Origin: Archaeoglobi archaeon
GTDB lineage: Archaea; Halobacteriota; Archaeoglobi; Archaeoglobales; Archaeoglobaceae
Direction: 5' to 3'
Assembly: GCA_004347865.1 (NCBI GenBank)
Contig: QNUZ01000058.1
Span: forward strand, 1 to 10,893
Length of the DNA: 10,893 bases
The position numbers and the translations under genes were made by a program. Of this stretch, positions 1 to 7,326 are shown piece after piece (the first letter of the stretch is position 1; each line of letters begins with the position of its first letter). The notes under the pieces were generated by a model. It made no database searches, was not told the DNA's origin, and saw only the letters and a list, made by a program, of their open reading frames with translations.

Positions 1-311
1 ATGGCTACCGCAATATCGACGATTCTTCCAGTCTGCGCTTCAAGGCTGATTCCGCAGGCTCCGCGCTTGTTCTCGGTCAGATCGCACTTCCCCATCGTAC
101 AGAGGCAACACATGTCGCAATAAGGAGCATAGAATGGCTTGTAGCGCTTAAGCAGAGTGAAATCCCAGTCCCTTAGCGTTTCTATCTGCGGAAAAGGCGT
201 TGGACCCATTGGAGCCCATTCTTCCTCTTCTTCCGTGATTTCTCCGATCTTTATACTGACGTTTCTGAGCTCATCTACAAATATCGCCCCTTTTCTAAAT
301 TCGAGAACCAT
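1..311 (-). CDS. cdhA: Acetyl-CoA decarbonylase/synthase alpha subunit (CO dehydrogenase), N-terminal part
   Basis: Partial gene: 103 codons from an ATG at 311 run open off the left window edge. In archaea this subunit is the nickel-iron CO dehydrogenase of the ACDS complex, which interconverts CO2, a methyl group and acetyl-CoA. The visible part has the family's N-terminal features: the block APMGPTPFP (residues 33-41), then RDWDFTLLKRY, then a cysteine cluster (C65, C68, C69, C71, C76, C86) ending in NKRGACGI. This cluster carries the iron-sulfur ligands near the subunit interface. The catalytic C-cluster region lies outside the window. The start is supported by a GGTGG ribosome-binding site four bases upstream and by a TATA box about 34 bases upstream. 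The product is about 800 residues in known relatives, so most of it is missing here through window truncation, not decay. Identification rests on remembered family motifs. Confidence 0.9.
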   Translation of the reverse strand, partial: MVLEFRKGAIFVDELRNVSIKIGEITEEEEEWAPMGPTPFPQIETLRDWDFTLLKRYKPFYAPYCDMCCLCTMGKCDLTENKRGACGISLEAQTGRIVDIAVA

Positions 312-341
312 CTTACCACCACTTCATCTTTTCCCTGATCA

Positions 342-359
342 CATATAAATTTTTTTAAA
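342..359 (-). promoter_or_regulatory. cdhA promoter (BRE + TATA box)
   Basis: On the minus strand an A-rich BRE-like run (350-356) precedes the octamer TTTATATG (342-349). Its centre is about 34 bases from the cdhA ATG, so transcription should begin near 319-321 and leave a leader of only about 8-10 bases. The nrdJ promoter has the identical octamer. Confidence 0.6.
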
Positions 360-378
360 GTTAATATCAGCATTTTTT

Positions 379-429
379 ATAACAGAAGATAATATGAATT
401 TTCAAACAAATTTTAATATCTGCTGTTAT
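379..429. repeat. Imperfect inverted repeat upstream of cdhA
   Basis: The arms at 379-393 (ATAACAGAAGATAAT) and 415-429 are complementary at 13 of 15 positions and are separated by 21 bases. The repeat lies 30-80 bases upstream of the cdhA TATA box and about 100 bases beyond the nrdJ stop. It is AT-rich and weak as an RNA hairpin, so a protein-binding site for regulating cdhA is at least as plausible as a terminator. Its function is unknown. Confidence 0.45.
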
Positions 430-507
430 CCAAATCCCATTTTGTGCCATTTTAAACTAATTAAAATTCAAAAATTAAAACAATTTACTTTTTGACTTTT
501 ATTTAAA

Positions 508-521
508 ATGAAAAATAAAAT
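508..521 (-). terminator. T-rich terminator after nrdJ
   Basis: Seven bases beyond the nrdJ TGA stop, the minus strand reads TTTTATTTTTCATTTT. This is the kind of oligo-T tract that stops archaeal RNA polymerase without a hairpin. Confidence 0.5.
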
Positions 522-527
522 TTGTCA

Positions 528-2774
528 TCATCCGCATTTTGTAAAACCACAGAACTTGCACGTTGCACAGCCCTCGCTGTATTCAAGCACATTACCGCAT
601 TCAGGGCATACTCCACCAATCATCTTGGTCTTTCCCTCCTCTTCAACGATTTCCTCTGCAAACTCAGTCAAGGGTTTTATACCTTCCACCTCAAACTTTA
701 TTCTCTTGTACTCTCCCTTGAGCCACTTTTCAAGCACCTTAGCCACACCATCCGCACAACTTGTTATGATCTCGCCATTATCGAAGCCTATGGACGGGCA
801 GCGGATCCCCTTCAACTGCTTGATAAGAACCTCGGGGTTGATCCAGCTCCGTAAAGCTATGCTCAAAAGTCTGCCAATCGCTTCTGTTTGCGATGCAGAA
901 CATCCTCCGCTTTTTCCGAGCTGAACAAATACCTCTGCTATGCCCTCGCTGTCCTCATTTATGGTGACATAAAGCGATCCGCACCCCGTTCTCGTCTCTA
1001 TTGTTCTACCCTCAGTTACTCTTGGCCTTGGGCGAGGTTCGATGAACTTGGAAGGCCTTCTTATCTTCTCCTTTTCCTTTTCAGCTTTCTTGAGCATCAA
1101 AACCTGTTCTTCTCTGCTCCCATCTCTATAGACAGTTATACCCTTGCACTTGAGCTCATAGGCAAGAAGGAAAGCCTTCTCAACGTCGAGTCGGGTTGCA
1201 GAGTTTGGCAGATTTATGGTTTTGCTGACCGCATTGTCTGTGAACTTCTGGAATGCTGCCTGCATTCTGACATGCCACTCTGGAGCAATCTCAAGTGCAC
1301 ATTTGAAAACTCTCTTCATGTCTTCGGGCAGATCGAGCTTCTGAATGCTTCCCGTTTCCGCAATTTTCTCGATCAGCTTCTCATTGTAAAGTCCCCTCTC
1401 CTTTAAGACGTTCTCAAAGATCCAGTTAACCTCGAAAAACTCCTCTCCGTCGAGAATGTTTGCTCTCTTGTACGCCAAGGCAAAAACGGGCTCTATGCCG
1501 CTGCTGCAGTTAGCTATTATGCTGATTGTGCCTGTAGGAGCGATCGTGGTCGTTGTGGCGTTTCTCATCTTTAAACCTTTCTTCTCCCAAACGCTTCCCT
1601 TCCAGTTCGGAAAAACTCCCCTCTCTTCCGCCAATGCCTGCGAAGCCCGATGAGATTCATCCTGAATGAACTTCATAACTTTCTCTGCAAGAGCTATCGC
1701 CTTCTCACTGTCGTAAGGAATTCCAAGAAGGAAGAGAGCATCGGCCCATCCCATAACGCCCAAGCCCACCTTTCTATTGGCCTTGGTCATTTTTTCTATC
1801 TCCGGGATCGGATAGCTGTTTATGTCGATCACGTTGTCAAGGAACCTCGTAGAGGTCCAGACCGCCTCTTTCAGCCTTTCCCAGTCAAATTCATCTCCTT
1901 TGACGAACTTTGCAAGGTTTATGCTTCCGAGATTGCACGACTCGTAGGGAAGCAGCGGCTGCTCGCCGCAGGGATTGGTCGCCTCGATCATCCCTACATG
2001 TGGCGTGGGGTTGTGACGGTTAACTTCGTCGATGAAAACGAGCCCGGGCTCGCCATTTCTCCAAGCCCCCTCAACTATCAGATTAAATATCTTACGCGCT
2101 GAAACTTTCCGCACCACCTCTCCTGTCCTAGGATTAATGAGCTCATAGTCCTCGTCTTTCTTAAGAGCGGACATGAATTTATCGGTAACGGCAACGCTTA
2201 TGTTAAAGTTTCTCAGTACTCCCTCCTCCCATTTTGCCTTTATGAATTCCTCTATGTCCGGATGGTCGCAGCGGAGAATTCCCATGTTCGCCCCTCTCCT
2301 TCGCCCTCCCTGCTTGATCTGCTCGGTAGCAGAGTCGAAGATCTTCATGAAACTCACGGGTCCACTAGCAACCCCCATAGTGCTCTTTACAAGATCTCCT
2401 TTTGGTCTAAGCCTTGAAAAACTGAAGCCAGTTCCACCGCCACTTTTTTGAACCTTTGCCATGTCCCAGAGAGCTTTAAAAATTCCGTCTATGCTGTCTT
2501 CGATCGGTAAAACAAAGCATGCAGATAACTGCCCTAGAGGCGTACCCGCATTCATCAGCGTTGGAGAATTTGGCATAAATTCTTGATTCCACATCAAATC
2601 GAAAAATTTCTTGGCCCAAAACTCGGGATCCCCTCCATAGTTCTCCTCAGCACTTGCAACTGCATTAGCTACTCTCCAGCACATCTGTTCTGGAGTCTCA
2701 ATAACCTCCCCTTTTTCATTTTTGAGCAGGTATCTCTTCCTAAGCACAGTTTCAGCAGTTTTACCAATAATCAT
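528..2774 (-). CDS. nrdJ: Adenosylcobalamin-dependent (class II) ribonucleoside-diphosphate reductase
   Basis: This enzyme reduces ribonucleotides to deoxyribonucleotides with a thiyl radical generated from coenzyme B12, so it needs neither oxygen nor a separate radical-generating subunit. Numbered from the TTG-initiated 749-residue form, the N-terminal substrate region (MPNSPTLMNAGT, 68-79) is followed by redox cysteine C87, the catalytic motif N268-P-C270-G-E272, and the second redox cysteine C424 in IIANCSSG. An insertion-type TSCPD domain (about 590-690) and a C-terminal cysteine-rich ribbon follow (C724, C727, C737, C740, C743, C748), probably the shuttle cysteines and/or a metal site. 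No intein interrupts the active-site blocks. Start choice: TTG at 2777 and ATG at 2774 are in frame, both just after GGTGAT; I prefer ATG. The gene is monocistronic, with its own TATA box and a T-rich end. Confidence 0.95.
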   Translation of the reverse strand: MIIGKTAETVLRKRYLLKNEKGEVIETPEQMCWRVANAVASAEENYGGDPEFWAKKFFDLMWNQEFMPNSPTLMNAGTPLGQLSACFVLPIEDSIDGIFKALWDMAKVQKSGGGTGFSFSRLRPKGDLVKSTMGVASGPVSFMKIFDSATEQIKQGGRRRGANMGILRCDHPDIEEFIKAKWEEGVLRNFNISVAVTDKFMSALKKDEDYELINPRTGEVVRKVSARKIFNLIVEGAWRNGEPGLVFIDEVNRHNPTPHVGMIEATNPCGEQPLLPYESCNLGSINLAKFVKGDEFDWERLKEAVWTSTRFLDNVIDINSYPIPEIEKMTKANRKVGLGVMGWADALFLLGIPYDSEKAIALAEKVMKFIQDESHRASQALAEERGVFPNWKGSVWEKKGLKMRNATTTTIAPTGTISIIANCSSGIEPVFALAYKRANILDGEEFFEVNWIFENVLKERGLYNEKLIEKIAETGSIQKLDLPEDMKRVFKCALEIAPEWHVRMQAAFQKFTDNAVSKTINLPNSATRLDVEKAFLLAYELKCKGITVYRDGSREEQVLMLKKAEKEKEKIRRPSKFIEPRPRPRVTEGRTIETRTGCGSLYVTINEDSEGIAEVFVQLGKSGGCSASQTEAIGRLLSIALRSWINPEVLIKQLKGIRCPSIGFDNGEIITSCADGVAKVLEKWLKGEYKRIKFEVEGIKPLTEFAEEIVEEEGKTKMIGGVCPECGNVLEYSEGCATCKFCGFTKCG

Positions 2775-2856
2775 CAAATCACCAGAAATTAGTTTTCTTC
2801 TTCCAAAAAAAGATTACGCCAAAGTTGCTATTGAAGCCATTGAAAAACGGATTTTG

Positions 2857-2870
2857 CATATAAAATTAAC
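2857..2870 (-). promoter_or_regulatory. nrdJ promoter (TATA box)
   Basis: The minus strand reads GTTAAT then TTTATATG (2857-2864), the same octamer as the cdhA promoter. The predicted transcript start near 2834 leaves a leader of about 60 bases before nrdJ. The leader shows a GGTGAT ribosome-binding site (2778-2783) and no structure I recognise. Confidence 0.55.
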
Positions 2871-2897
2871 TTTACCTGAAAACAAGTATTTTGAATT

Positions 2898-3509
2898 TCA
2901 TTCGAAGTCTTCAATCGACTTCTGTGAAAGCCTCTCAACAGTTTTCCATTTCCTCCTAACAAAAGGAGGAATTTCTTTAAGCTGTTTCAAATAAGCAATT
3001 GTCTTAGGATCGCTTGCATATCCGCTTCCGAAATCTCCGTACTTCCGTCTTAAAATCTCAACTTCCTTATCTCTTTCGACTTTGGCAATTATAGAAGCAG
3101 ATGAGACTATCGGGAACTTTTCATCCGCTTTATGCTCGGCAACAACTTCTACGCCAGTCATCTCCCTGAGCTGAGACGCGAGCCTTTCAGGCTTAACATC
3201 TGGACTGTCAACCAGAGCGATTTCAGGTTTTAACCTTTTTATTATCTCCGAGTAGCTCTCCTTGAGGATCTCGTTTATGGTCCTGCACTCCATCATCTCA
3301 TCTAGTTCATCCGCCGGAATTTTTATGATCTCAATCCTTGCGACCCTCCTGATCTTCTCCGCTAGCTCCTCTCTCTTCTTCTGGCTCAGCTTTTTAGAAT
3401 CCTTGACTCCGATGCTCCTTAGGTAGTCTTCCGACTCGCATGCAACTCCTGCAACTACTAACGGCCCGATAACACAGCCTTTGCCAGCTTCGTCAATTCC
3501 GGCTTTCAT
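2898..3509 (-). CDS. rnhB: Ribonuclease HII
   Basis: This 203-residue enzyme cleaves the RNA strand of RNA-DNA hybrids and removes single ribonucleotides from DNA. The catalytic carboxylates of the family are all present: D6 and E7 in GIDEAGKG, D101 in LVDSPD, and D129 in AEHKADEKFP, which also carries the conserved lysines. The length and much of the sequence match the Archaeoglobus fulgidus enzyme as I recall it. The C-terminal QKSIEDF (196-202) fits a PCNA-interacting peptide (Q-x-x-aliphatic-x-x-F), suggesting recruitment to the sliding clamp. The ATG overlaps the ffh stop as ATGA, so the gene is probably translated by coupling to ffh and shares its promoter. Confidence 0.96.
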   Translation of the reverse strand: MKAGIDEAGKGCVIGPLVVAGVACESEDYLRSIGVKDSKKLSQKKREELAEKIRRVARIEIIKIPADELDEMMECRTINEILKESYSEIIKRLKPEIALVDSPDVKPERLASQLREMTGVEVVAEHKADEKFPIVSSASIIAKVERDKEVEILRRKYGDFGSGYASDPKTIAYLKQLKEIPPFVRRKWKTVERLSQKSIEDFE

Positions 3510-4795
3510 ATTCCAAGCTTTAGTCCTTTAATGGGCAGTTTCCTCTTTTTCATCTTTTTCATAAAGTTCCTTACAGTTTCATAATATCTCAGCAACTCCC
3601 TCACTTCTTGCTGAGAGGTTCCGCTACCGATCGCAATTCTCCTGATCCTAGAGCTATCTATGATCCTCGGATTCAATAATTCCTCTTCAGTCATCGAGTC
3701 CATGATTACCTTGAATTTTCTCATCTTCTCCTGCGTCATCTCCGCTGTTTTGTCATCTATACCTAAGCCAAATACCGGGATCATATCCAAGACTTTTCTT
3801 AGCGGACCGAGTTTGTTCATAGCTTCGATTTGTTTGTAGATATCTTTCAATGTAAAATTTCCCTTCAGAAAGGCTTCTGCATCGATTTCTTCCTCTTCTG
3901 CAATCTTTTCGACTTTCTCGATGAGCGACCTCAAATCGCCCATTCCCAGCAACCTAGAAATAAAACTTGCTGGATCGAATTTCTCGAAATCTTCTACTTT
4001 CTCCCCGGTTCCTATGAAAGCAATCGGAATTCCGATTTCCCTTGCAGCACTAAGGGCTCCGCCGCCTTTGGCCGTGCCATCGAACTTTGTTATAATTATC
4101 CCATTTATTCCAATCGCATCATGAAAGGCCTTCGCCTGCTTGCTCGCCAGCTGTCCTATTGCTGCGTCGAGGACCAAGAACTTATATTCAGGATTTGCAA
4201 GCTCTGCTATAGTTATCATTTCATCTATAAGCTCTTTTTCGAGGGCATGTCTCCCAGCAGTATCTATTATAATTATGTCCTCCTTAGAGTTCTCCAAAGC
4301 TCTTTTGACTACCTCCAATGCATTTTTGCCCTTTTCACCATAAAATGCTATCGAATTTGCCTCTGCAAGTTGTTTTAATTGCTCATACGCTGCAGGTCTC
4401 CAAGTGTCGCCAGCAACAACTGCAGCTTTCAGACCTCTGTCCTTGAAATACTTAGCAAGCTTAACTGCAGTGGTCGTCTTTCCGCTCCCCTGTAAACCAA
4501 CAAGCATTATCTTTGACTTCTTCAGCGGAATCTCGAGCCCTTCTCCTACCCCTTTTAGCAGCTCTTCGTAGACAATTCTGAGAATTTGCTCTCGAGCATC
4601 GAAATATTCAGGGACTTCCTCGCTAAGAGCTCTCTTCCTTATAGCCTCGCTTATCTCCTTAACCTGCCGAACATTTACATCAGCCTTTATCAGAGCTCTC
4701 TGGATATCCCTGACCATTTCCTCAACGAACTTCTTGTCTATGGCCGTAGAACCCATTATCTTCCTTGCAATGTCCTTAAGAGCATCAAGTGCCAT
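3506..4795 (-). CDS. ffh: Signal recognition particle 54 kDa protein (SRP54/Ffh GTPase)
   Basis: SRP54 binds 7S RNA and emerging signal sequences and delivers ribosomes to the FtsY receptor at the membrane. Its 429 residues show the N domain (about 1-88), the G domain with P-loop GLQGSGKTTT (100-109), DTAGR (178-182), TKFDG (236-240) and the GGGALSA insertion region, then the RLLGMGD linker. The M domain (about 295-429) has methionine-rich helices and a basic tail (FMKKMKKRK) for RNA and signal-peptide binding. It heads a two-gene unit with rnhB. There is no ribosome-binding site before the ATG, and the TATA box is centred 25 bases upstream, so the mRNA is probably leaderless. The length is slightly below the ~440-450 of many archaeal relatives. 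Confidence 0.97.
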   Translation of the reverse strand: MALDALKDIARKIMGSTAIDKKFVEEMVRDIQRALIKADVNVRQVKEISEAIRKRALSEEVPEYFDAREQILRIVYEELLKGVGEGLEIPLKKSKIMLVGLQGSGKTTTAVKLAKYFKDRGLKAAVVAGDTWRPAAYEQLKQLAEANSIAFYGEKGKNALEVVKRALENSKEDIIIIDTAGRHALEKELIDEMITIAELANPEYKFLVLDAAIGQLASKQAKAFHDAIGINGIIITKFDGTAKGGGALSAAREIGIPIAFIGTGEKVEDFEKFDPASFISRLLGMGDLRSLIEKVEKIAEEEEIDAEAFLKGNFTLKDIYKQIEAMNKLGPLRKVLDMIPVFGLGIDDKTAEMTQEKMRKFKVIMDSMTEEELLNPRIIDSSRIRRIAIGSGTSQQEVRELLRYYETVRNFMKKMKKRKLPIKGLKLGI

Positions 4796-4816
4796 CGTAC
4801 AAATTCCGGCAGAGAG

Positions 4817-4830
4817 TATAAAAATCTTTT
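4817..4830 (-). promoter_or_regulatory. ffh promoter, apparently leaderless
   Basis: In the 33-base gap after ccmB the minus strand reads AAAAGA (BRE-like, touching the ccmB stop) then TTTTTATA (4817-4824). The box centre is 25 bases from the ffh ATG, so the transcript should begin at or within a few bases of the start codon. Confidence 0.6.
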
Positions 4831-5479
4831 AGAGTATGTGATCGGATAGCAGAATTGAAAGAGACCAGATTATTCCAGAATACGATGTTATGAATAGAAT
4901 ACCCACTAGGTCAAAGACTCCTGAGTAGGCAAGATTTATGGATTTCATGGCAGGCATAAGCACTGGAAAGATTACTGGGAAAAGCATCGCAAGGAGGAGC
5001 ATTTCTCTACCCCTTGATTTAGCCGCGAGGGGGGCGAGAAGCGTTATTGAGCCAGAAATCGGAATGACCGCGAACACCAAGACCAAAAAGGTTAGCAAAA
5101 AATTGCCTTCAAGATTGAATAAGGCAAAACATATCGGGAAGATTAATGCTGTAATTGTCAAGACCAGAATTAGATTTGAAAGCATCTTTGCGGTCATTAT
5201 CTGCGATGCCTTAAGCGGTGAGGCTTTCAGACCTTCGATTGTTTCGAAGTCAAACTCTCTCAAAAAAGAAGTTGACCCGCCGGCTATTGAAGTAAAAAGA
5301 ATTATCAGAAGAATTATCTGGGAAAAGAACCTCTCGACGTCAATTGAAAAACTGAATAGAAATGCTGTGGTAACCGCGAATATAAGCATCTGATTCGAGC
5401 TCGCCTTGCTCCTAGCTTCAACCTTTATGTCTTTCTTTATTATTTCAGCGAGCAGAAAGAGATCGTACGGCCTTTTCAT
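4829..5479 (-). CDS. ccmB: CcmB-type ABC exporter permease (cytochrome c biogenesis family)
   Basis: This is a 216-residue integral membrane protein, close to the ~220 residues of bacterial CcmB. It opens with the family-like stretch IIKKDIKVEARSKA, followed by about six hydrophobic segments (approximately 31-47, 53-72, 97-120, 124-150, 158-180 and 186-214). With CcmA it would form the transporter of the system that handles haem for c-type cytochrome maturation; the actual substrate in archaea is not settled and I infer the role from family and pairing. I chose the ATG at 5479, which has GGAG seven bases upstream, over an in-frame extension to 5581 that would lie entirely inside ccmA. The gene still overlaps the ccmA end by 35 bases, arguing for strict co-translation. 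ccmC, ccmF and ccmE are not in the window. Confidence 0.82.
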   Translation of the reverse strand: MKRPYDLFLLAEIIKKDIKVEARSKASSNQMLIFAVTTAFLFSFSIDVERFFSQIILLIILFTSIAGGSTSFLREFDFETIEGLKASPLKASQIMTAKMLSNLILVLTITALIFPICFALFNLEGNFLLTFLVLVFAVIPISGSITLLAPLAAKSRGREMLLLAMLFPVIFPVLMPAMKSINLAYSGVFDLVGILFITSYSGIIWSLSILLSDHIL

Positions 5480-6086
5480 AGCTTTCTCCAAAGTATACAA
5501 GCCTCCCACGTTCCAAAACGATAAAACTGTCGCAGAATTCGGCATCCTCGAATTGGTGAGTTGAAAAAACGAGAATGCCATCGAATTCTTGCATTATGCG
5601 AAGAACAACTTCCCTGCTCTCAGCATCAAGTCCCGAAAGGGCCTCATCTAGAATCAGGAGCTTTGGATTTATCATAAGAGCCCTCGCAATCGCAACACGC
5701 TGCACAAATCCCTCTGAAAGCTCTGAAATTCTAAAATTCAGTTTTTCTTTTAACCCCAAACTGCAAACGATGCCCCAATTTCCTGCCTGGTATATTTTTG
5801 AGTAAAATTCAAGGTTCTCTCTAACTGTAAGTTCTCTGTAGAGCATTGGATTGTGCGTTACGACTCCAATACGCCTTCTAAGATTGGAACTTTTTCTTGG
5901 TTCGAGCCCGAATATTTCAACTTTGCCTGAGCTCGGTTTCAGTATTCCAGCGAGTATTTTCACAAGTGTGGACTTACCCGCCCCATTGTGACCGAAGACA
6001 GCTATCTTTCCATCAGCGCTGAAGGAGATTTCCCGAAGAGCAAAATTTTCTCCGAATCTTTTGCTTAGTTTCTGGCAGACGATCAA
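5445..6086 (-). CDS. ccmA: CcmA-type ABC transporter ATP-binding protein
   Basis: This 213-residue ATPase shows Walker A GHNGAGKST (32-40), a Q-loop position occupied by histidine (THNPMLYRELT, 77-87), signature LSEGF (123-127), Walker B LLILDEA (143-149) and the switch histidine H177 in STHQ. The histidine at the Q-loop and LSEG in place of LSGG recall CcmA and related exporters. It should energise the CcmB permease encoded next. The start is TTG: it overlaps the hisB stop as TTGA, GGTG lies seven bases upstream, and there is no ATG or GTG nearby that keeps the N-terminal strand. The gene is the seventh in the ribosomal-protein/his run and probably co-transcribed. A general drug or lipid exporter remains possible, but the adjacent CcmB-like permease favours the cytochrome c assignment. 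Confidence 0.82.
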   Translation of the reverse strand: MIVCQKLSKRFGENFALREISFSADGKIAVFGHNGAGKSTLVKILAGILKPSSGKVEIFGLEPRKSSNLRRRIGVVTHNPMLYRELTVRENLEFYSKIYQAGNWGIVCSLGLKEKLNFRISELSEGFVQRVAIARALMINPKLLILDEALSGLDAESREVVLRIMQEFDGILVFSTHQFEDAEFCDSFIVLERGRLVYFGESYEKAVRSLSAR

Positions 6087-6622
6087 TCGAGGACACCTTT
6101 GGCACTCTTGAAATCCCTTCCCGTCTTGCTCAGGGCCTGTTTCAGGGCTATTGCAAATGCCTTGAATGCGCTCTCCATCATGTGGTGAGAATTCCTCCCC
6201 CTAACCGCTAGATAAACGTTTAGCCCGGAATTTCTGCAAAGGGTGTCGAAAAAGTGCAGAAAATCTTCCGCCCTTATTTCACCGTCTTTAATTTCTCCTT
6301 CGAAAACTAGAGTTCCCCTACCGCTGAAATCTATACCGCATATTGCAACGGCTTCATCCATTGGAACAATAGCACTCCCAAACCTCTCTATTCCCTTTTT
6401 ATCAAACTCCGAAATGCTTTTTCCGAGACATATTGCTACATCCTCGATTAAATGGTGTTTGTCGTCTCCAGTAGCTTTTACCTCGATATTAAAGCCCGAA
6501 TGCGTAGAAATAGTTTCAAGCATGTGATCCAGGAATTTCACTCCGGTTTCAATCTCGAGCTTTTCTGAATCAAAAACTGCTGTAACTTCAGTCTCCCTAG
6601 TTTTTCTACTGACCCTTTTCAT
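6083..6622 (-). CDS. hisB: Imidazoleglycerol-phosphate dehydratase
   Basis: HisB converts imidazole-glycerol phosphate to imidazole-acetol phosphate in histidine biosynthesis, using a dimanganese site. The 179-residue protein has the metal-binding blocks FLDHML (30-35), DDKHHLIED (53-61) and GRNSHHMMESAFKAF (142-156), with H33, H41, H56, H57, E60, H146, H147 and E150 as likely ligands or catalytic residues, and the terminal KGVLD. It lacks the phosphatase domain found in fused enterobacterial HisB. It is a little shorter than the ~190-200 residues of many homologues because the loop before DDKHH is compact. Its ATG overlaps the hisA stop as ATGA, and its stop overlaps the ccmA start as TTGA. 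Confidence 0.96.
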   Translation of the reverse strand: MKRVSRKTRETEVTAVFDSEKLEIETGVKFLDHMLETISTHSGFNIEVKATGDDKHHLIEDVAICLGKSISEFDKKGIERFGSAIVPMDEAVAICGIDFSGRGTLVFEGEIKDGEIRAEDFLHFFDTLCRNSGLNVYLAVRGRNSHHMMESAFKAFAIALKQALSKTGRDFKSAKGVLD

Positions 6623-7326
6623 GACTCAAATTTGAGCGCCTCTTCTAATTTAATTTTTCCTGTATAGAGTGCTGAACCGAGTACGACCCCTCTTGCCCCC
6701 AATTTTTTGACAAAGGAAATGTCATCCAGCGATGAAATTCCGCCCGCAACGTAGAAGGGACGATTTAAACGCCTCAAAAATCCCATGACTTCTCTGTCTA
6801 TGCCCGAGACTAAACCTTCAACATCCACATTGGTGTATAGGAAAGAAACGTCTAGATCCTCGTATAACTTGATGAAATCCTCGGGCTTTAGCGAAGTCTT
6901 TTCTTTCCAGCCTTTTACTACCACTTTACCCCCTTTAACGTCCACGGCAATCATAACTTTTCCTTTCCATCTATTAGCAAAATTTCTAACCTCTTCCACT
7001 TTTTCAACAGCGAGTGTGCCTAATATCACTCTGGTAGCTCCAAGCTCTAGCAATCTCTCTGCCACTTTTAAGTCTCTTATTCCACCACCCACTTGAACTT
7101 CCACACCTAAAGAGATTATTTTTAAAATGATCCCCTCATGCTTCAACTTCCCCTGAAAGGCTCCATCAAGATCTATCACGTGAAGAACCCTAGCTCCTCT
7201 ATTTATCCAGTTTGTAGCAACACCGACAGGATCCTCTGCAGAGAACGTTATCTCTTTCTCCTTACCTTGCCTCAGTCGAACTACTTTTCCATCCTTTAAA
7301 TCAACAGCAGGTATAACTCTAAACAT
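6619..7326 (-). CDS. hisA: Phosphoribosylformimino-5-aminoimidazole carboxamide ribotide isomerase
   Basis: HisA is a (beta/alpha)8-barrel that isomerises ProFAR to PRFAR, the fourth step of histidine biosynthesis. The 235-residue protein has the catalytic aspartates D9 (PAVDL) and D129 (AVDVKGG), plus phosphate-binding motifs VGGGIRD (79-85) and the C-terminal half's VAGGISS and VLGSALYTGK. The first strand begins at residue 3, which supports the ATG at 7326; the ribosome-binding site is weak. The start overlaps the end of rpoD by 8 bases, so translation is probably coupled to the RNA polymerase subunit gene. The glycines and the lack of a GDQ-type HisF block argue for HisA over HisF. Confidence 0.95.
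   Translation of the reverse strand: MFRVIPAVDLKDGKVVRLRQGKEKEITFSAEDPVGVATNWINRGARVLHVIDLDGAFQGKLKHEGIILKIISLGVEVQVGGGIRDLKVAERLLELGATRVILGTLAVEKVEEVRNFANRWKGKVMIAVDVKGGKVVVKGWKEKTSLKPEDFIKLYEDLDVSFLYTNVDVEGLVSGIDREVMGFLRRLNRPFYVAGGISSLDDISFVKKLGARGVVLGSALYTGKIKLEEALKFES

Noticed and set aside
528..2774. Possible intein in the ribonucleotide reductase
   Set aside because: Active-site blocks are continuous and the length is normal for an intein-free NrdJ with a TSCPD domain.
508..2792. Several open frames antisense to nrdJ
   Set aside because: They mirror the codon pattern of a strongly supported gene, lack ribosome-binding sites and show no family motifs.
2775..2897. Possible cobalamin riboswitch before the B12-dependent reductase
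   Set aside because: The ~60-base leader is too short for that fold and I see no B12-box-like motif.
5480..5581. Longer ccmB start at 5581
   Set aside because: The extension lies wholly within ccmA in another frame and lacks CcmB-like sequence; the ATG at 5479 has a good ribosome-binding site.
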